Assembly: GCA_006218025.1 (NCBI GenBank)
Contig: VBWA01000001.1
Location: forward strand, 124,001-188,000
Source: Rhodocyclaceae bacterium
GTDB lineage: Bacteria; Pseudomonadota; Gammaproteobacteria; Burkholderiales; Rhodocyclaceae
Length of the DNA: 64,000 nt
Reading direction: 5' to 3'
Position 1 is the first letter of the stretch; each line of letters starts with the position of its first letter. Under the pieces are notes generated by a model that made no database searches, was not told the origin of the DNA, and saw only the letters and a list, made by a program, of their open reading frames with translations. Both the position numbers and the translations under genes were made by a program. Below, in pieces: positions 31,958 to 40,605 of the stretch.

Positions 31958-34624
31958 ATGACTGTCCGCAATCTCGAATTCCTCTTCCATCCGAAATCGG
32001 TCGCGGTGGTTGCTACCCTCGACGCACGGGACCGCTACGCCGAGGTGGTGCAGCGCAATCTCGCCGCCGGCGGATTTCCGGGACGGGTCATTCCCGTCAC
32101 GGCAAAGAAGCGTTCCCTGCTCGGCATCGCCGCCCACGTGCATATCGACAAACTCGAGGCGGCACCCGATCTGGCGGTCGTTTGCGCGGCACTGGGCGAT
32201 GTGCCGCAGATAATTTCCCAGCTCGGCGCCCGCGGCACCCGCGCCGTGATCGTCGGGCCGTCGCTGCGCACCCGGATGAACGCCGGCCAGGTGCTGGAAG
32301 TGCGCAAGGCCATCCTCGAAGCGGCGCGGCCGTACATGATGCGCGTTCTCGGGCCGGGCAGCGGCGGCCTGGTCGTTCCCGCCAGCGGCCTCAACGCCAG
32401 CGTCGCCACCGGCACCGCAGCGCCGGGCAAGATCGCCGTGGTCGCCCAGTCGGCGGCCGTCGCCGCCGCAGTGCTCGAGCGTGCCTGCAGCAAGGGAATC
32501 GGCCTCTCGGCGGTGCTGCATCTGGGCGCCAGCGTCGATGTCGATCTGGCCGACGTGCTCGACTGGCTTGCGGCTGATCCCAGCACCGAAGCCATCCTGG
32601 TGCAGTTCGACACCATATCGGCCGGACGCAAGTTCATGTCGGCGGCGCGCGCAGCGGCGCGCAACAAGCCGGTCGTCGCCATCCGCGGCGGACGCGTCGA
32701 CCCCATTCCCCGGCCGGATCTCCCGTTCGCCGCCGACGAGGTCTACCAGGCGGCCTTGCGCCGTGCCGGCTGGGTCCGCATCGACACGCTGGAGGACCTG
32801 TTCGACGCCGCCGAGGCGATGGCGCGGGTACGTCCGATGAGGGGCGAGCAGCTCAGCATCCTGGCCAACGGCCACGGTCTCGGCCGCATGGCCGCCGACG
32901 CGCTGCTGCGCTCGGGCGGCCGGCTGGCGACGCTGTCCGCGGACACCTTGAAGCATCTCGACGAACTGCTGCGGACCGGCTCGCCGCTAAGCAATCCGCT
33001 CGCGCTGCCGGCCGACATCACGCCGGCGAACTGGGCCGCCACGCTCGCGGCCGTCCTCGCCGACCGCGCCACGGACGCCGTGCTGACGGTCTATTCGCCC
33101 TCGCCTTTCGCGCCGAGCGCCGAGGTCGCCACGGCAATCTGCGAGGTAGCCCGGCAACACACGGAACGCAACGTGTTCACTTGCTGGGTCGGCGGCAACG
33201 CGATGCTGGAGGCGCAACAGATTGCCGCGGCGCACGGTGTGCTGAGCCTTGACTCGCCGGAAAAGGCCATCGCGATTTTTATCGGCATCGTCGATTACGA
33301 ACGCAATCGCGAACTGCTGGCGCAGATGCCGCCTTCGGTCGCCGAGGATTTCACCCCGAATCTCGCAGCCGCGCGCAGCATCATCGCCGAGGCGATCGAT
33401 AGCGGCGCCGACACGCTCTCGCCGCACCAGGCACGCCAACTGCTGCGGGCCTACGGCATTGCCGCTCCCGGCTCCCACCTGGACGCCAGCATCAAGGCCG
33501 CAACATGGACGGCCGACGAAATCGGCTATCCGGTGGATCTGACGCTGGTGCTTGCCAGTGCAGCGGGCCCCGATCCCGTTGCGACTGGACTGCGCTCGGC
33601 GGGCGAGATCCATTTTGCCGCGCGCCAGCTTCGCGGCGAGGCGCGCCTGAAAAGCCCGCAGGCCCGCGTCAGCGGCTATCGGCTGCGCCCCAGCGCAGCG
33701 CGCAGCGGTACGCCGGCGTGTCGCCTCGGTGTCGCCGACGATGCCGTGTTCGGCCCGGTAATTTTCCTCGGTCCGGCCTCGGTCGAAGGCAGCGCGGCTG
33801 GAAGCTTCGTGGTAGCCCTGCCGCCGCTCAACCTGACCTTGGCCAGGGATATGCTTGCCCGCTGCCGGTATTTCGAGAAGGGCTCGGCAAGATCTCGCAG
33901 CCTGCTCGAATCCCGCGCCGCCACGGCGCTGGTGCGTTTGTCGCAACTGCTGACGGATATCGACGAGGTGGCCGCGGTGGAGCTCGATCCGGTGCACGTC
34001 GAGACCACGGGCGTGCTGGTCCTGGATGCCCGCATCCGCGTCGAGAAGAGGGGGCGTCGGCTCGGCTTCCGGCGCTTTGCGATCCGCCCCTATCCGAAGG
34101 AACTGGAGCAACGAGTGGATTGGCATGGCCACCCGTTGTTGATCCGGCCCATTCGCCCGGAGGACGAGACCACGCTCAACGACCTCCTCTGCTCGCTTGA
34201 AGCGGAGGATTCGCGCATGCGCTTTTTCGGCACCATGCGCAATCTGCCGCGCTCCCAGCTGGCGCGCTTCACGCAGATCGACTACGACCGCGAGATGGCG
34301 CTGGTGGCGATCGAGCGCGGCAGCGACGGCGTCGAGCGCTCGATCGGCGAGGTGCGCGCCGTGGCCGATCCGGACAACATCGTGGCCGACTTCGCGATCG
34401 TCGTGCGCTCCGAACTCAAGGGCAAGGGACTCGGGCGACTGCTGATGGACAGCATGATCGACTATTTGCGCGGCCGGGGCACCGCAGAGTTGCGCGGCGA
34501 AACCATGTCCGGCAACCTGCGCATGCTGCATCTGGCCCAAGACCTGCACTTCGAGGTCAAGACGGGGGCCGACATCGGCACCGTCGATCTGCGACTGCCG
34601 CTGCGCGAGCGCCCGCCGCAATAG
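31958..34624 (+). CDS. PatZ-like protein acetyltransferase (inactive NDP-forming acyl-CoA synthetase + GNAT)
   Basis: An 888-residue protein with the layout of Pat/PatZ lysine acetyltransferases. An NDP-forming acyl-CoA synthetase-like region (about 1-700; FLFHPKSVAVVATLDA start, GKIAVVAQSAAVAAAVLE, ATP-grasp-like second half) is followed by a GNAT domain (about 715-880; IRPIRPEDETTLNDLL, acetyl-CoA loop VRSELKGKGLGRLLMDSM). Where active synthetases have the phosphorylated His in SHTG, this protein reads RVDPIPRPDLPF, so the synthetase half is presumably inactive and regulatory, as in E. coli PatZ. It likely acetylates acyl-CoA synthetases. Confidence 0.88.
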   Translation: MTVRNLEFLFHPKSVAVVATLDARDRYAEVVQRNLAAGGFPGRVIPVTAKKRSLLGIAAHVHIDKLEAAPDLAVVCAALGDVPQIISQLGARGTRAVIVGPSLRTRMNAGQVLEVRKAILEAARPYMMRVLGPGSGGLVVPASGLNASVATGTAAPGKIAVVAQSAAVAAAVLERACSKGIGLSAVLHLGASVDVDLADVLDWLAADPSTEAILVQFDTISAGRKFMSAARAAARNKPVVAIRGGRVDPIPRPDLPFAADEVYQAALRRAGWVRIDTLEDLFDAAEAMARVRPMRGEQLSILANGHGLGRMAADALLRSGGRLATLSADTLKHLDELLRTGSPLSNPLALPADITPANWAATLAAVLADRATDAVLTVYSPSPFAPSAEVATAICEVARQHTERNVFTCWVGGNAMLEAQQIAAAHGVLSLDSPEKAIAIFIGIVDYERNRELLAQMPPSVAEDFTPNLAAARSIIAEAIDSGADTLSPHQARQLLRAYGIAAPGSHLDASIKAATWTADEIGYPVDLTLVLASAAGPDPVATGLRSAGEIHFAARQLRGEARLKSPQARVSGYRLRPSAARSGTPACRLGVADDAVFGPVIFLGPASVEGSAAGSFVVALPPLNLTLARDMLARCRYFEKGSARSRSLLESRAATALVRLSQLLTDIDEVAAVELDPVHVETTGVLVLDARIRVEKRGRRLGFRRFAIRPYPKELEQRVDWHGHPLLIRPIRPEDETTLNDLLCSLEAEDSRMRFFGTMRNLPRSQLARFTQIDYDREMALVAIERGSDGVERSIGEVRAVADPDNIVADFAIVVRSELKGKGLGRLLMDSMIDYLRGRGTAELRGETMSGNLRMLHLAQDLHFEVKTGADIGTVDLRLPLRERPPQ

Positions 34625-34632
34625 CTCCGGCG

Positions 34633-35889
34633 TCAGGCTTTGCGGCCAGGCGGCATTCCGGTATGCATGTCGATCTGCCCGACGAATGCCATGGCCGCCA
34701 GCGTGGCACCAATCGCCATCCAGCCGACCATGCCGTAGCCGACGATATGGCCGGACGCATCGGCCGTAATCATGACGCCCCCGATATAGGACGCCGTCCC
34801 TGCGGCGAGTTGCTGCACCGCGCCGTTCATCGAGAGGAAGGTTCCGCGCAGGCGCGGTTGCACGGCGGAAGTGACGATGGCCATCACCGGCACCATCCGT
34901 CCCGGCACGAGAATGAAGAACAGCGTCGACCAGATGATCATCAGCCACAGCGGCACCGGCCCCAGATGCGTCTGGGCAAACAGCGGCACCATCGAGCACA
35001 GCGCCATCCAGCGGTAGACCCGGATCTTGCCGTGGGCATCGGCGAGGCGGCCGATCAGGCGCGAGGTGAAGAAAGTGGCGCAGCCGCCGGCCAGATAGAT
35101 CAGCGGGATGTCCTCCTGCCGGATGCCGATATTCGCCGTGACATAGATGGTGATGTAGGGAATCACGCTGAAACCGGAGAACATGATCAGGGCCATGAAC
35201 AACAGCGCCCGCAGATGGTTGGCATCGCGCAGCACGTCGCGCATCGCCGCCAGCGGATGGGCGCGCTCGGCCTCGCTGACGATGGCCGTCGGCAGATGGC
35301 CGCGCAGCGCCGGCAGCATCTTCCAGCCGAGCAGCAGCAAGCCGCAGGACAGCACCGCGATGAAAATGAAGGGAAAGCGCCAGCCGAAATGATTGGCGAG
35401 GTAGAGCGACAGCGGCACCCCCGCCACGGTCGAGAGGGAAAATGCCGACATGATGGTGCCGCTGGCGCGGCCGCGCCGCTCGAAGGGAATCAGGTCGCCG
35501 ACCATGGTCTGCACCATCGAGCCCAGCACGCCGCCGAACGCACCCGCCGTGCCGCGCGCCACCAGCAGGGTCAGGTAGCCGGGCGCGAGGCCGCAAGCCA
35601 GGGTGGCCAGTGCGAACAGGGCGAACATGGTCAGCAGCATGCGCTTGCGCTCGAAGCGATCGACGAAAGCCGCCGCCAGCACGCCCGTAAACGCGGCGGT
35701 GAAGGTGTAGGCCGACACCAGCAGGCCGAACTCGTGGGTGCCGACGGCCAGCTCCCGCATCAGGATCGGGCCGAGCGGCATCATGACCATGAAGTCGAGG
35801 ATGTGCGCGAACTGGATGCCGGCCAGCGTGATCAGCAGCATTCGCTCGCGCGTGGGATCGAGGGGTTCGGGCGGTGGCGAGTGATTCAT
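34633..35889 (-). CDS. MFS transporter
   Basis: A 418-residue major facilitator protein with twelve predicted membrane segments. The loop between segments 2 and 3 has DRFERKRMLL (motif A-like), and segment 5 has STVAGVPLSLYLANHFGWRFPF, typical of the DHA1 arabinose-efflux/Bcr-like drug-proton antiporters. The N terminus (NHSPPPEPLDPTRERMLLITLAGIQF) is cytosolic. The start at 35889 avoids reading through upstream sequence that includes a 24-nt element. It is convergent with the PatZ-like gene (8-base gap). The substrate is unknown. Confidence 0.9.
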   Translation of the reverse strand: MNHSPPPEPLDPTRERMLLITLAGIQFAHILDFMVMMPLGPILMRELAVGTHEFGLLVSAYTFTAAFTGVLAAAFVDRFERKRMLLTMFALFALATLACGLAPGYLTLLVARGTAGAFGGVLGSMVQTMVGDLIPFERRGRASGTIMSAFSLSTVAGVPLSLYLANHFGWRFPFIFIAVLSCGLLLLGWKMLPALRGHLPTAIVSEAERAHPLAAMRDVLRDANHLRALLFMALIMFSGFSVIPYITIYVTANIGIRQEDIPLIYLAGGCATFFTSRLIGRLADAHGKIRVYRWMALCSMVPLFAQTHLGPVPLWLMIIWSTLFFILVPGRMVPVMAIVTSAVQPRLRGTFLSMNGAVQQLAAGTASYIGGVMITADASGHIVGYGMVGWMAIGATLAAMAFVGQIDMHTGMPPGRKA

Positions 35890-35924
35890 GGGTGACGGCT
35901 TGGGTCGAAGCTCCGAGGGTAGCA

Positions 35925-35948
35925 GGAGTCGGCGCTGGGGAGACGGCG
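35925..35948 (-). repeat. 24-nt dispersed element, intergenic copy (diverged)
   Basis: Minus orientation copy AGGAGTCGGCGCTGGGGAGACGGCG between the MFS gene and the ArsR-rhodanese gene; a few bases differ from the consensus. Confidence 0.6.
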
Positions 35949-35965
35949 AAAAGCGCTTCCCGGTG

Positions 35966-36619
35966 TTAGCGCACCGGCGCAATACCCCACTCGGCCACGC
36001 CTTCCGGCAGTCGCAGCGCGTCATAGCCTTTCTTGCGCAGCAGCTCGACCGCGTCGCGCGCCATCAGGCAGTAGGGTCCGCGACAATAGGCGACGACCGT
36101 CTTGCCTTTAGGCAGTTCGGAGAGCCGCAGTTTCAGTTCATCGATCGGAATCGAACGCGCGAAGGGCAGGTGCGCCGCGAGAAATTCATCCGCCGGCCGG
36201 ACGTCGAGCACCACCACGTCGCCCTTGCGCGCCATTTTGACCAGACTTTCGCGATCCTGCGGCGCGAGTTCCTTCGGGTGGCTCACCATCTGTTCAATCA
36301 CCATGCGCAACTCGACCAGCCGATCCTCGGCGAGGGAGCGGATCGACACCCAGAAATCAGCCACCGCCCGGTTGGCGATCCGGTAGATCACGTATTTGCC
36401 CTGCTTCTCGGTTTCCACCAGCCGCGCCGCGCGCAGTTCGCGCAGATGCGCGCTGGCGAGCTTCATGCTGATCGACGCTTCGCGGGCCAGCGTATCGACC
36501 GTCTTCTCGCCCTGGCAGAGCAACTCGATCAGTTCGAGTCGCTTCGGACTGGATGCCGCCTTGCCGATGCGGGCCACCTGCTCATAGAGCAGATCCTTGA
36601 TGTGTCGCGGACTATTCAT
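35966..36619 (-). CDS. ArsR-type HTH regulator with rhodanese domain
   Basis: A 217-residue two-domain protein. Residues about 10-95 form an ArsR-family winged helix (SPKRLELIELLCQGEKTVD, ISMKLASAHLRELRAARLVE). Residues about 120-215 form a rhodanese domain with the active-site loop AYCRGPYCLMARDAV, so C in CRGPYC can carry a persulfide. Such fusions act as sulfur- or redox-responsive repressors. It is divergent from a DsrE-like gene, with an inverted repeat between them that is a plausible operator. The start at 36619 gives the normal N terminus. Confidence 0.92.
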   Translation of the reverse strand: MNSPRHIKDLLYEQVARIGKAASSPKRLELIELLCQGEKTVDTLAREASISMKLASAHLRELRAARLVETEKQGKYVIYRIANRAVADFWVSIRSLAEDRLVELRMVIEQMVSHPKELAPQDRESLVKMARKGDVVVLDVRPADEFLAAHLPFARSIPIDELKLRLSELPKGKTVVAYCRGPYCLMARDAVELLRKKGYDALRLPEGVAEWGIAPVR

Positions 36620-36672
36620 GCCGCTTAATCTAAGGTTTCACCGATCAACTGTCAAATGCCGTGACATTTTCC

Positions 36673-36720
36673 TTGACAAGCACTCCGCACATCGACTAGA
36701 TTAGTCTAACGTTTGTTAGA
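36673..36720 (+). promoter_or_regulatory. Promoter with inverted-repeat operator between the ArsR-rhodanese and DsrE genes
   Basis: TTGACA (36673-36678) and TAGATT (36697-36702) are spaced 18 bases and face the DsrE gene. The -10 box is embedded in CTAGATTAGTCTAAC, followed by TTTGTTAGATT. This near-palindromic TTAG-rich AT run is of the kind bound by ArsR-type regulators. Binding by the adjacent regulator is inference. Confidence 0.65.
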
Positions 36721-36750
36721 TTGTTATTCATCAAGACCGGAGGCAAGGAA

Positions 36751-37101
36751 GTGGCAAAACATCTGTTCATACTCAACGATCCGCCCTACGGCACCGAGCG
36801 CAGCTACAACGCCGTGCGTCTCGCGCGGACGCTGCTGAACGCCCAGGAAGAAGTTCGCATGTTTCTCATGGGCGACGCCGCCGCCTGCGCCGCCGCAGGG
36901 CAGAAGGTGCCGCAGGGCTACTACAATCTCGGCGACATGCTCGGCGCCGTGGCTCGCCGCAATGGAGAAATCTCCGTTTGCGGCACCTGCATGGATGCAC
37001 GCGGCATGACCGAAGAGCGCCTGATCGAAGGCGCCCGGCGCGGTACCATGGACATCCTGACCGAATGGACGCAGTGGGCGGACAAGCTGCTGGTGTTCTG
37101 A
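36751..37101 (+). CDS. DsrE family sulfur-relay-type protein
   Basis: A 116-residue DsrE/DsrF-fold protein (KHLFILNDPPYGTERSYNAVRLA, RMFLMGDAAACAAAG) with EISVCGTCMDARGM, whose cysteines are in the position that carries a persulfide in relatives. The ending TEWTQWADKLLVF is also typical. The start is GTG at 36751, placed by GGAGG seven bases upstream. It is divergent from the ArsR-rhodanese regulator, which probably controls it in response to sulfur species. Confidence 0.88.
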   Translation: MAKHLFILNDPPYGTERSYNAVRLARTLLNAQEEVRMFLMGDAAACAAAGQKVPQGYYNLGDMLGAVARRNGEISVCGTCMDARGMTEERLIEGARRGTMDILTEWTQWADKLLVF

Positions 37102-37185
37102 AAGCCGGATGAGGTCACCCATTCGACGTTCCGGCCATCGCCAGGCCACTCGGGAACACTCAAGCAAGGGAGCACATGATCGATC

Positions 37186-37596
37186 ATGGCGAATGAATAC
37201 ATTTTTTTCGACGCGGCGCTGCGCGACCGCTTCGTGAGCTTCGTCGCCGGTCACGGCATCCCCAGCCAGACGCGGCCCGATGCGATGGAGGGTTTCGTCG
37301 TGGCACTGGCCGACGATCTGGCGGACGAACTCGAGGAGGCCATCGAAGCCGAGTACGCGACGCTGATGGAAGAGCAGCGCGACATGGTCGAAGCCGCGGA
37401 AGGCGAAAACGCGCGCGCGCTGATGGCCGTCGCCATTGTGCTGCCCGATGGCCAGCCCGGCGTGGCACGGATTCCCGCCCGCTACGTGCGCCGCCTCTTC
37501 GCGCACTTTTCGACCGAGGAAGTTCATGAGCTGGTCGCCGCCATCGCGCAAAGCGTGGCGAATCCGGTTGCGGGGCCGCTATGCCGCAAGTCCTAG
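37186..37596 (+). CDS. Acidic protein of unknown function
   Basis: A 136-residue cytosolic protein with a strongly acidic helical centre (DLADELEEAIEAEYATLMEEQRD, split here by description) and a basic stretch PARYVRRLFAHFSTEEVHELVAAIAQSV. No family is recognised. It follows the DsrE gene by 84 bases on the same strand and may be co-transcribed with it, and precedes an amidotransferase gene. No membrane segment and no cysteine motif. Confidence 0.7.
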   Translation: MANEYIFFDAALRDRFVSFVAGHGIPSQTRPDAMEGFVVALADDLADELEEAIEAEYATLMEEQRDMVEAAEGENARALMAVAIVLPDGQPGVARIPARYVRRLFAHFSTEEVHELVAAIAQSVANPVAGPLCRKS

Positions 37597-37641
37597 CGTG
37601 GGCCGGCCGATCCTGGCGACGAACTCGGGAAGGAAACCGCA

Positions 37642-38382
37642 ATGTGCGAATTGTTCGGCTATAGCGGCGACCGCGAGCAGAGCCTGAGCCGCTGGCTGGA
37701 GCCGTTTCGCGAGCGCGGCGGCGGCAGCGCCGACAACCCGGACGGATGGGGCGTCGCCTCCTGGCATGATGGCGTCGCCCGCCTGACCAAATCTTCCGAA
37801 CCGGGCTTCAGCAGCGCGGGTTTCGCTCGCGTGGCCAGCGAACTGCGGACCCGCCTCGCCATCGCGCATGTGCGCAAGGCGCGCCATCCTCCCGTGCCGG
37901 GCATGCTCAACACCCATCCCTTCATCCATGCCTGCTGCAACCGCGACTGGGTCTTCGCACACAACGGAATGGTGCCGGACGTCATCGAATGGCAAAGCAC
38001 GGGGCCGCTGTGCCTGCCTGAAGGCGAGACGGATTCCGAATATGCCTTCTGCCATTTGCTGACCGACATCGCCGAGGCCTACGAGAATCCGCTGCGACCG
38101 GTATGGCTCGACCGCCTGGCGAAGCTGTCGGAGAAAATCGCGACGCTGGGCAAGTTCAATTTCCTGCTCTCCGACGGCCGCGAACTGATTGCCTACGGCC
38201 ATGACCGGCTGCATCAACTCGAACTCGACGACGCGTCCGGATGCAAAATCATCGTCGCCACCGAGCCCCTTACCGACGGGGCCTGGCTGCCCTTCGCAGC
38301 GGGTGAATTGCGCGTGTATCGCGACGGCAAGCCGATCGCTCGGCTGGGCGGCAAAGGGCTGGTTTCACCCTCGCCCCACTGA
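37642..38382 (+). CDS. Class II glutamine amidotransferase (YafJ-like)
   Basis: A 246-residue class II (Ntn-type) amidotransferase domain protein. The catalytic Cys is residue 2 (MCELFGYS), exposed after Met removal. NPDGWGVASW, IAHVRKARHPP, NTHPFIH and VFAHNGMV are the conserved glutamine-site segments. It has no synthetase partner domain, as in YafJ-type stand-alone proteins, whose acceptor is unknown. The length is normal. Confidence 0.92.
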   Translation: MCELFGYSGDREQSLSRWLEPFRERGGGSADNPDGWGVASWHDGVARLTKSSEPGFSSAGFARVASELRTRLAIAHVRKARHPPVPGMLNTHPFIHACCNRDWVFAHNGMVPDVIEWQSTGPLCLPEGETDSEYAFCHLLTDIAEAYENPLRPVWLDRLAKLSEKIATLGKFNFLLSDGRELIAYGHDRLHQLELDDASGCKIIVATEPLTDGAWLPFAAGELRVYRDGKPIARLGGKGLVSPSPH

Positions 38383-38393
38383 CGGAAGCCCCC

Positions 38394-39185
38394 TCAGCTC
38401 AATTGCCGTCGCAGCTCGGCCAGATAGCGCAAACCGGCAATCGCGCGACTGCCATACCAGGAAACCATTTCGCCATCGATCCGGGTCACCGGCCGCTGCG
38501 CCAGCGCGCCGACCTCTGCCAGATGTCGATCGGTGAAGGCATAAGGTTCCGAGGGCAGCAGCACGCGCGATATGCCGGCCAGCCACGGTGCATCCCAGGT
38601 GAATTCCGGAAAACGTGTCGTCGCTTCCGCAGGAAGCGTGTCCCAACCGGCGGCGCTGAGCATGGCGGCAATGTAGGTGTCGCGCCTGACGGTCATCCAG
38701 GGTTCGCGCCAGATGGGATAGAGCACGGCTTCGCGCGGCAGCGTCGCGGCCAGCGCGACCAGTTCCTGGCGTGCCGCCGCGAATTCCGCGGTGAGGCGTG
38801 CCGCTTCGGCGTCGCGACGAAAGATTCCGCCGAGCAGCGCATACAGGGCGAGATTGTCATCGACGGTTTGCGGATGCACGACGACGACCTGCGGCACGAA
38901 CTCCGCCATGGCCTCGACGGCGTCGCGCCGGTTTTCGTCGATGTCGGCGATCAGGTGGGTCGGCGCCAGCGTGCGCACCGCGTCGAGCTTGACGTCCTTG
39001 GTGCCGCCGACCTTGGGCACATGGCGCAGCGCTTCACGGGGATGGACGCAGAAGCCGGTGCGGCCGACCAGGCAATCCGCCAGGCCGAGATCGCAGATGA
39101 GTTCAGTCAGGCTCGGCACCAGGCTGACGATGCGCGGCACGCCGTCATACGGCCGATGCATGCGGCCCAGCGCGTCGACCCGCAT
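38394..39185 (-). CDS. BtuF-like helical-backbone metal receptor
   Basis: A 263-residue protein of the class III substrate-binding fold (cobalamin/ferric-siderophore type). It has PRIVSLVPSLTELICDLGLAD, GRTGFCVHP, VGGTKDVKLDAVRTLAPTHLIAD and the C-terminal FTDRHLAEVGAL region. There is no signal peptide or lipobox, so it would stay in the cytoplasm, unlike BtuF. It overlaps the SDR gene by one base and closes the argS-SPOR-dsbA-SDR run. A binding or regulatory role is guessed only from the fold. Confidence 0.85.
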   Translation of the reverse strand: MRVDALGRMHRPYDGVPRIVSLVPSLTELICDLGLADCLVGRTGFCVHPREALRHVPKVGGTKDVKLDAVRTLAPTHLIADIDENRRDAVEAMAEFVPQVVVVHPQTVDDNLALYALLGGIFRRDAEAARLTAEFAAARQELVALAATLPREAVLYPIWREPWMTVRRDTYIAAMLSAAGWDTLPAEATTRFPEFTWDAPWLAGISRVLLPSEPYAFTDRHLAEVGALAQRPVTRIDGEMVSWYGSRAIAGLRYLAELRRQLS

Positions 39186-39946
39186 TACAGATCGAGGCCG
39201 CGCGGCTTTCGTCCGGCGCGGGCGAAGATGGCGTCGAACAATGGATTGGGCAGCAGGCGCAGCAGTTTGGCCACCACGCCCATCTGCCAGGGAATCACGG
39301 TGTAGCGGGTGCCGCGTTCGATGGCGCGGGCGAAGCGGCGGGCCGCGACGTCGGCCGCAAGAAGAAAGGGCATCGGGTAGCGGTTCACCGCGGTCATCGG
39401 CGTCGCGATATAGCCCGGCACGATGGTGACCACCTCGACCCCGCTGCCGCGCAGTTCGCCACGCAGGGCCTCCAAATAGGTGATGGTCGCCGCCTTCGAG
39501 GCGCAGTAGGCGCCCGCTCCCGGCAGGCCGCGAATGCCGGCCACCGAGGCGATGCCCACCAGGCGGCCGCTGCCGCGTGCCTTCATCGCCGCAATGAAGG
39601 GCTGCAGGGTCTGCGCCATGCCCAGCACATTGGTTTCGAGCACGCGACGGAATGCGTGCAGGTCGTCCGCATCGTCAGCCAGGGTGCCGACCGAGATGCC
39701 GGCGTTGGCAATGACGATGTCCGGACAGCCGTAGCGAGCGATGAAATCCCCGGCAGCGGCCTGCAACGCCGCCGCATCCGCGACATCCAGCGCATAGCAG
39801 GCGTGTTCCCCGGGCAGTTCGGCAATCAGTTCGGCAAGCCGGTCCTGGCGTCGCGCCGCCAGCCCGAGCGTGACGCCCGCCGCCGCGTAATGACAGGCCA
39901 GCGCTGCGCCAATGCCGCTGGATGCGCCGGTCAGGAATACCCGCAC
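39185..39946 (-). CDS. SDR family oxidoreductase
   Basis: A 253-residue short-chain dehydrogenase. The NAD(P) site reads FLTGASSGIGAALA (residues about 4-17), NAG at about 84, and the catalytic Ser-Tyr-Lys triad sits in GIASVAGI ... GAYCASKAA. The C-terminal 40 residues (MGVVAKLLRLLPNPLFDAIFARAGRKP) form an amphipathic or membrane-touching tail. The substrate is unknown; relatives act on lipids, sterols or sugars. It follows dsbA by 6 bases and overlaps the BtuF-like gene. Confidence 0.92.
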   Translation of the reverse strand: MRVFLTGASSGIGAALACHYAAAGVTLGLAARRQDRLAELIAELPGEHACYALDVADAAALQAAAGDFIARYGCPDIVIANAGISVGTLADDADDLHAFRRVLETNVLGMAQTLQPFIAAMKARGSGRLVGIASVAGIRGLPGAGAYCASKAATITYLEALRGELRGSGVEVVTIVPGYIATPMTAVNRYPMPFLLAADVAARRFARAIERGTRYTVIPWQMGVVAKLLRLLPNPLFDAIFARAGRKPRGLDL

Positions 39947-39952
39947 GCTAGT

Positions 39953-40597
39953 TCACTGGTTCTTGCCAGCCTCGGCGCGAGCGCGGTCGATCAGCTGCTC
40001 GATGATCTCCAGCAGGTCCTCGTAGTTGCCCGGCGTCAGCGCCAGATACCTGCCCTGCACCATCACCGACGGCACGCCGGTAATGCGTGACGCCAAGGTC
40101 AGTTCGCGCGCCTGCTGGACGCGGCTCTGGACGCCGAAAGAGGCCCAGGCCTCGCCGAATTTCTGCGCGTCGACACCCTTTTTCGCCACCCAGTCGAACA
40201 GTATCTTTTCGTCATCGAGACGCTGGCGATCGAGGTGAATCGCGTTGAACACGTCACGGTGCAGCCTGTCCACCAGATCCATGGCTTCCAGTGTGTAGTA
40301 GAGCCTCGCGGGCGGCGCCCACTTGTTGTTGGGGAATAGCGCCGGCACGCGGCGAAAGACCACATCGGCGGGCAGTTTCTTCGCCCACGGCGCCAGCAGC
40401 GGCTCGAAATCGAAGCAATGCGGACAACCGTACCAGAAAAATTCGGTGACTTCGATCCTCGTCTTGTCTGCCGCCAGCGGCGGATTGATCAGCCGGAAAT
40501 CGCGGCCTTCCTTGAGTTCGAGGGCGCTGGCGCCAAGCGCGAGACACAAGCCGAAGCTTGCCAGCACAGTTGCCAGGATTCCACGCCATGTTCTCAT
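39953..40597 (-). CDS. dsbA: Thiol:disulfide interchange protein DsbA
   Basis: A 214-residue periplasmic thioredoxin-fold oxidase that introduces disulfides. It has a signal peptide (1-25, ending SALA), the active site YGCPHCFDFEP and the cis-Pro loop TGVPSVMVQGRY. The length and motifs fit proteobacterial DsbA/DsbL-type proteins; CPHC is the classical DsbA dipeptide. It lies 8 bases after the SPOR-domain gene, an arrangement seen in many betaproteobacteria. Confidence 0.95.
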   Translation of the reverse strand: MRTWRGILATVLASFGLCLALGASALELKEGRDFRLINPPLAADKTRIEVTEFFWYGCPHCFDFEPLLAPWAKKLPADVVFRRVPALFPNNKWAPPARLYYTLEAMDLVDRLHRDVFNAIHLDRQRLDDEKILFDWVAKKGVDAQKFGEAWASFGVQSRVQQARELTLASRITGVPSVMVQGRYLALTPGNYEDLLEIIEQLIDRARAEAGKNQ

Positions 40598-40605
40598 CGC
40601 CGCCC

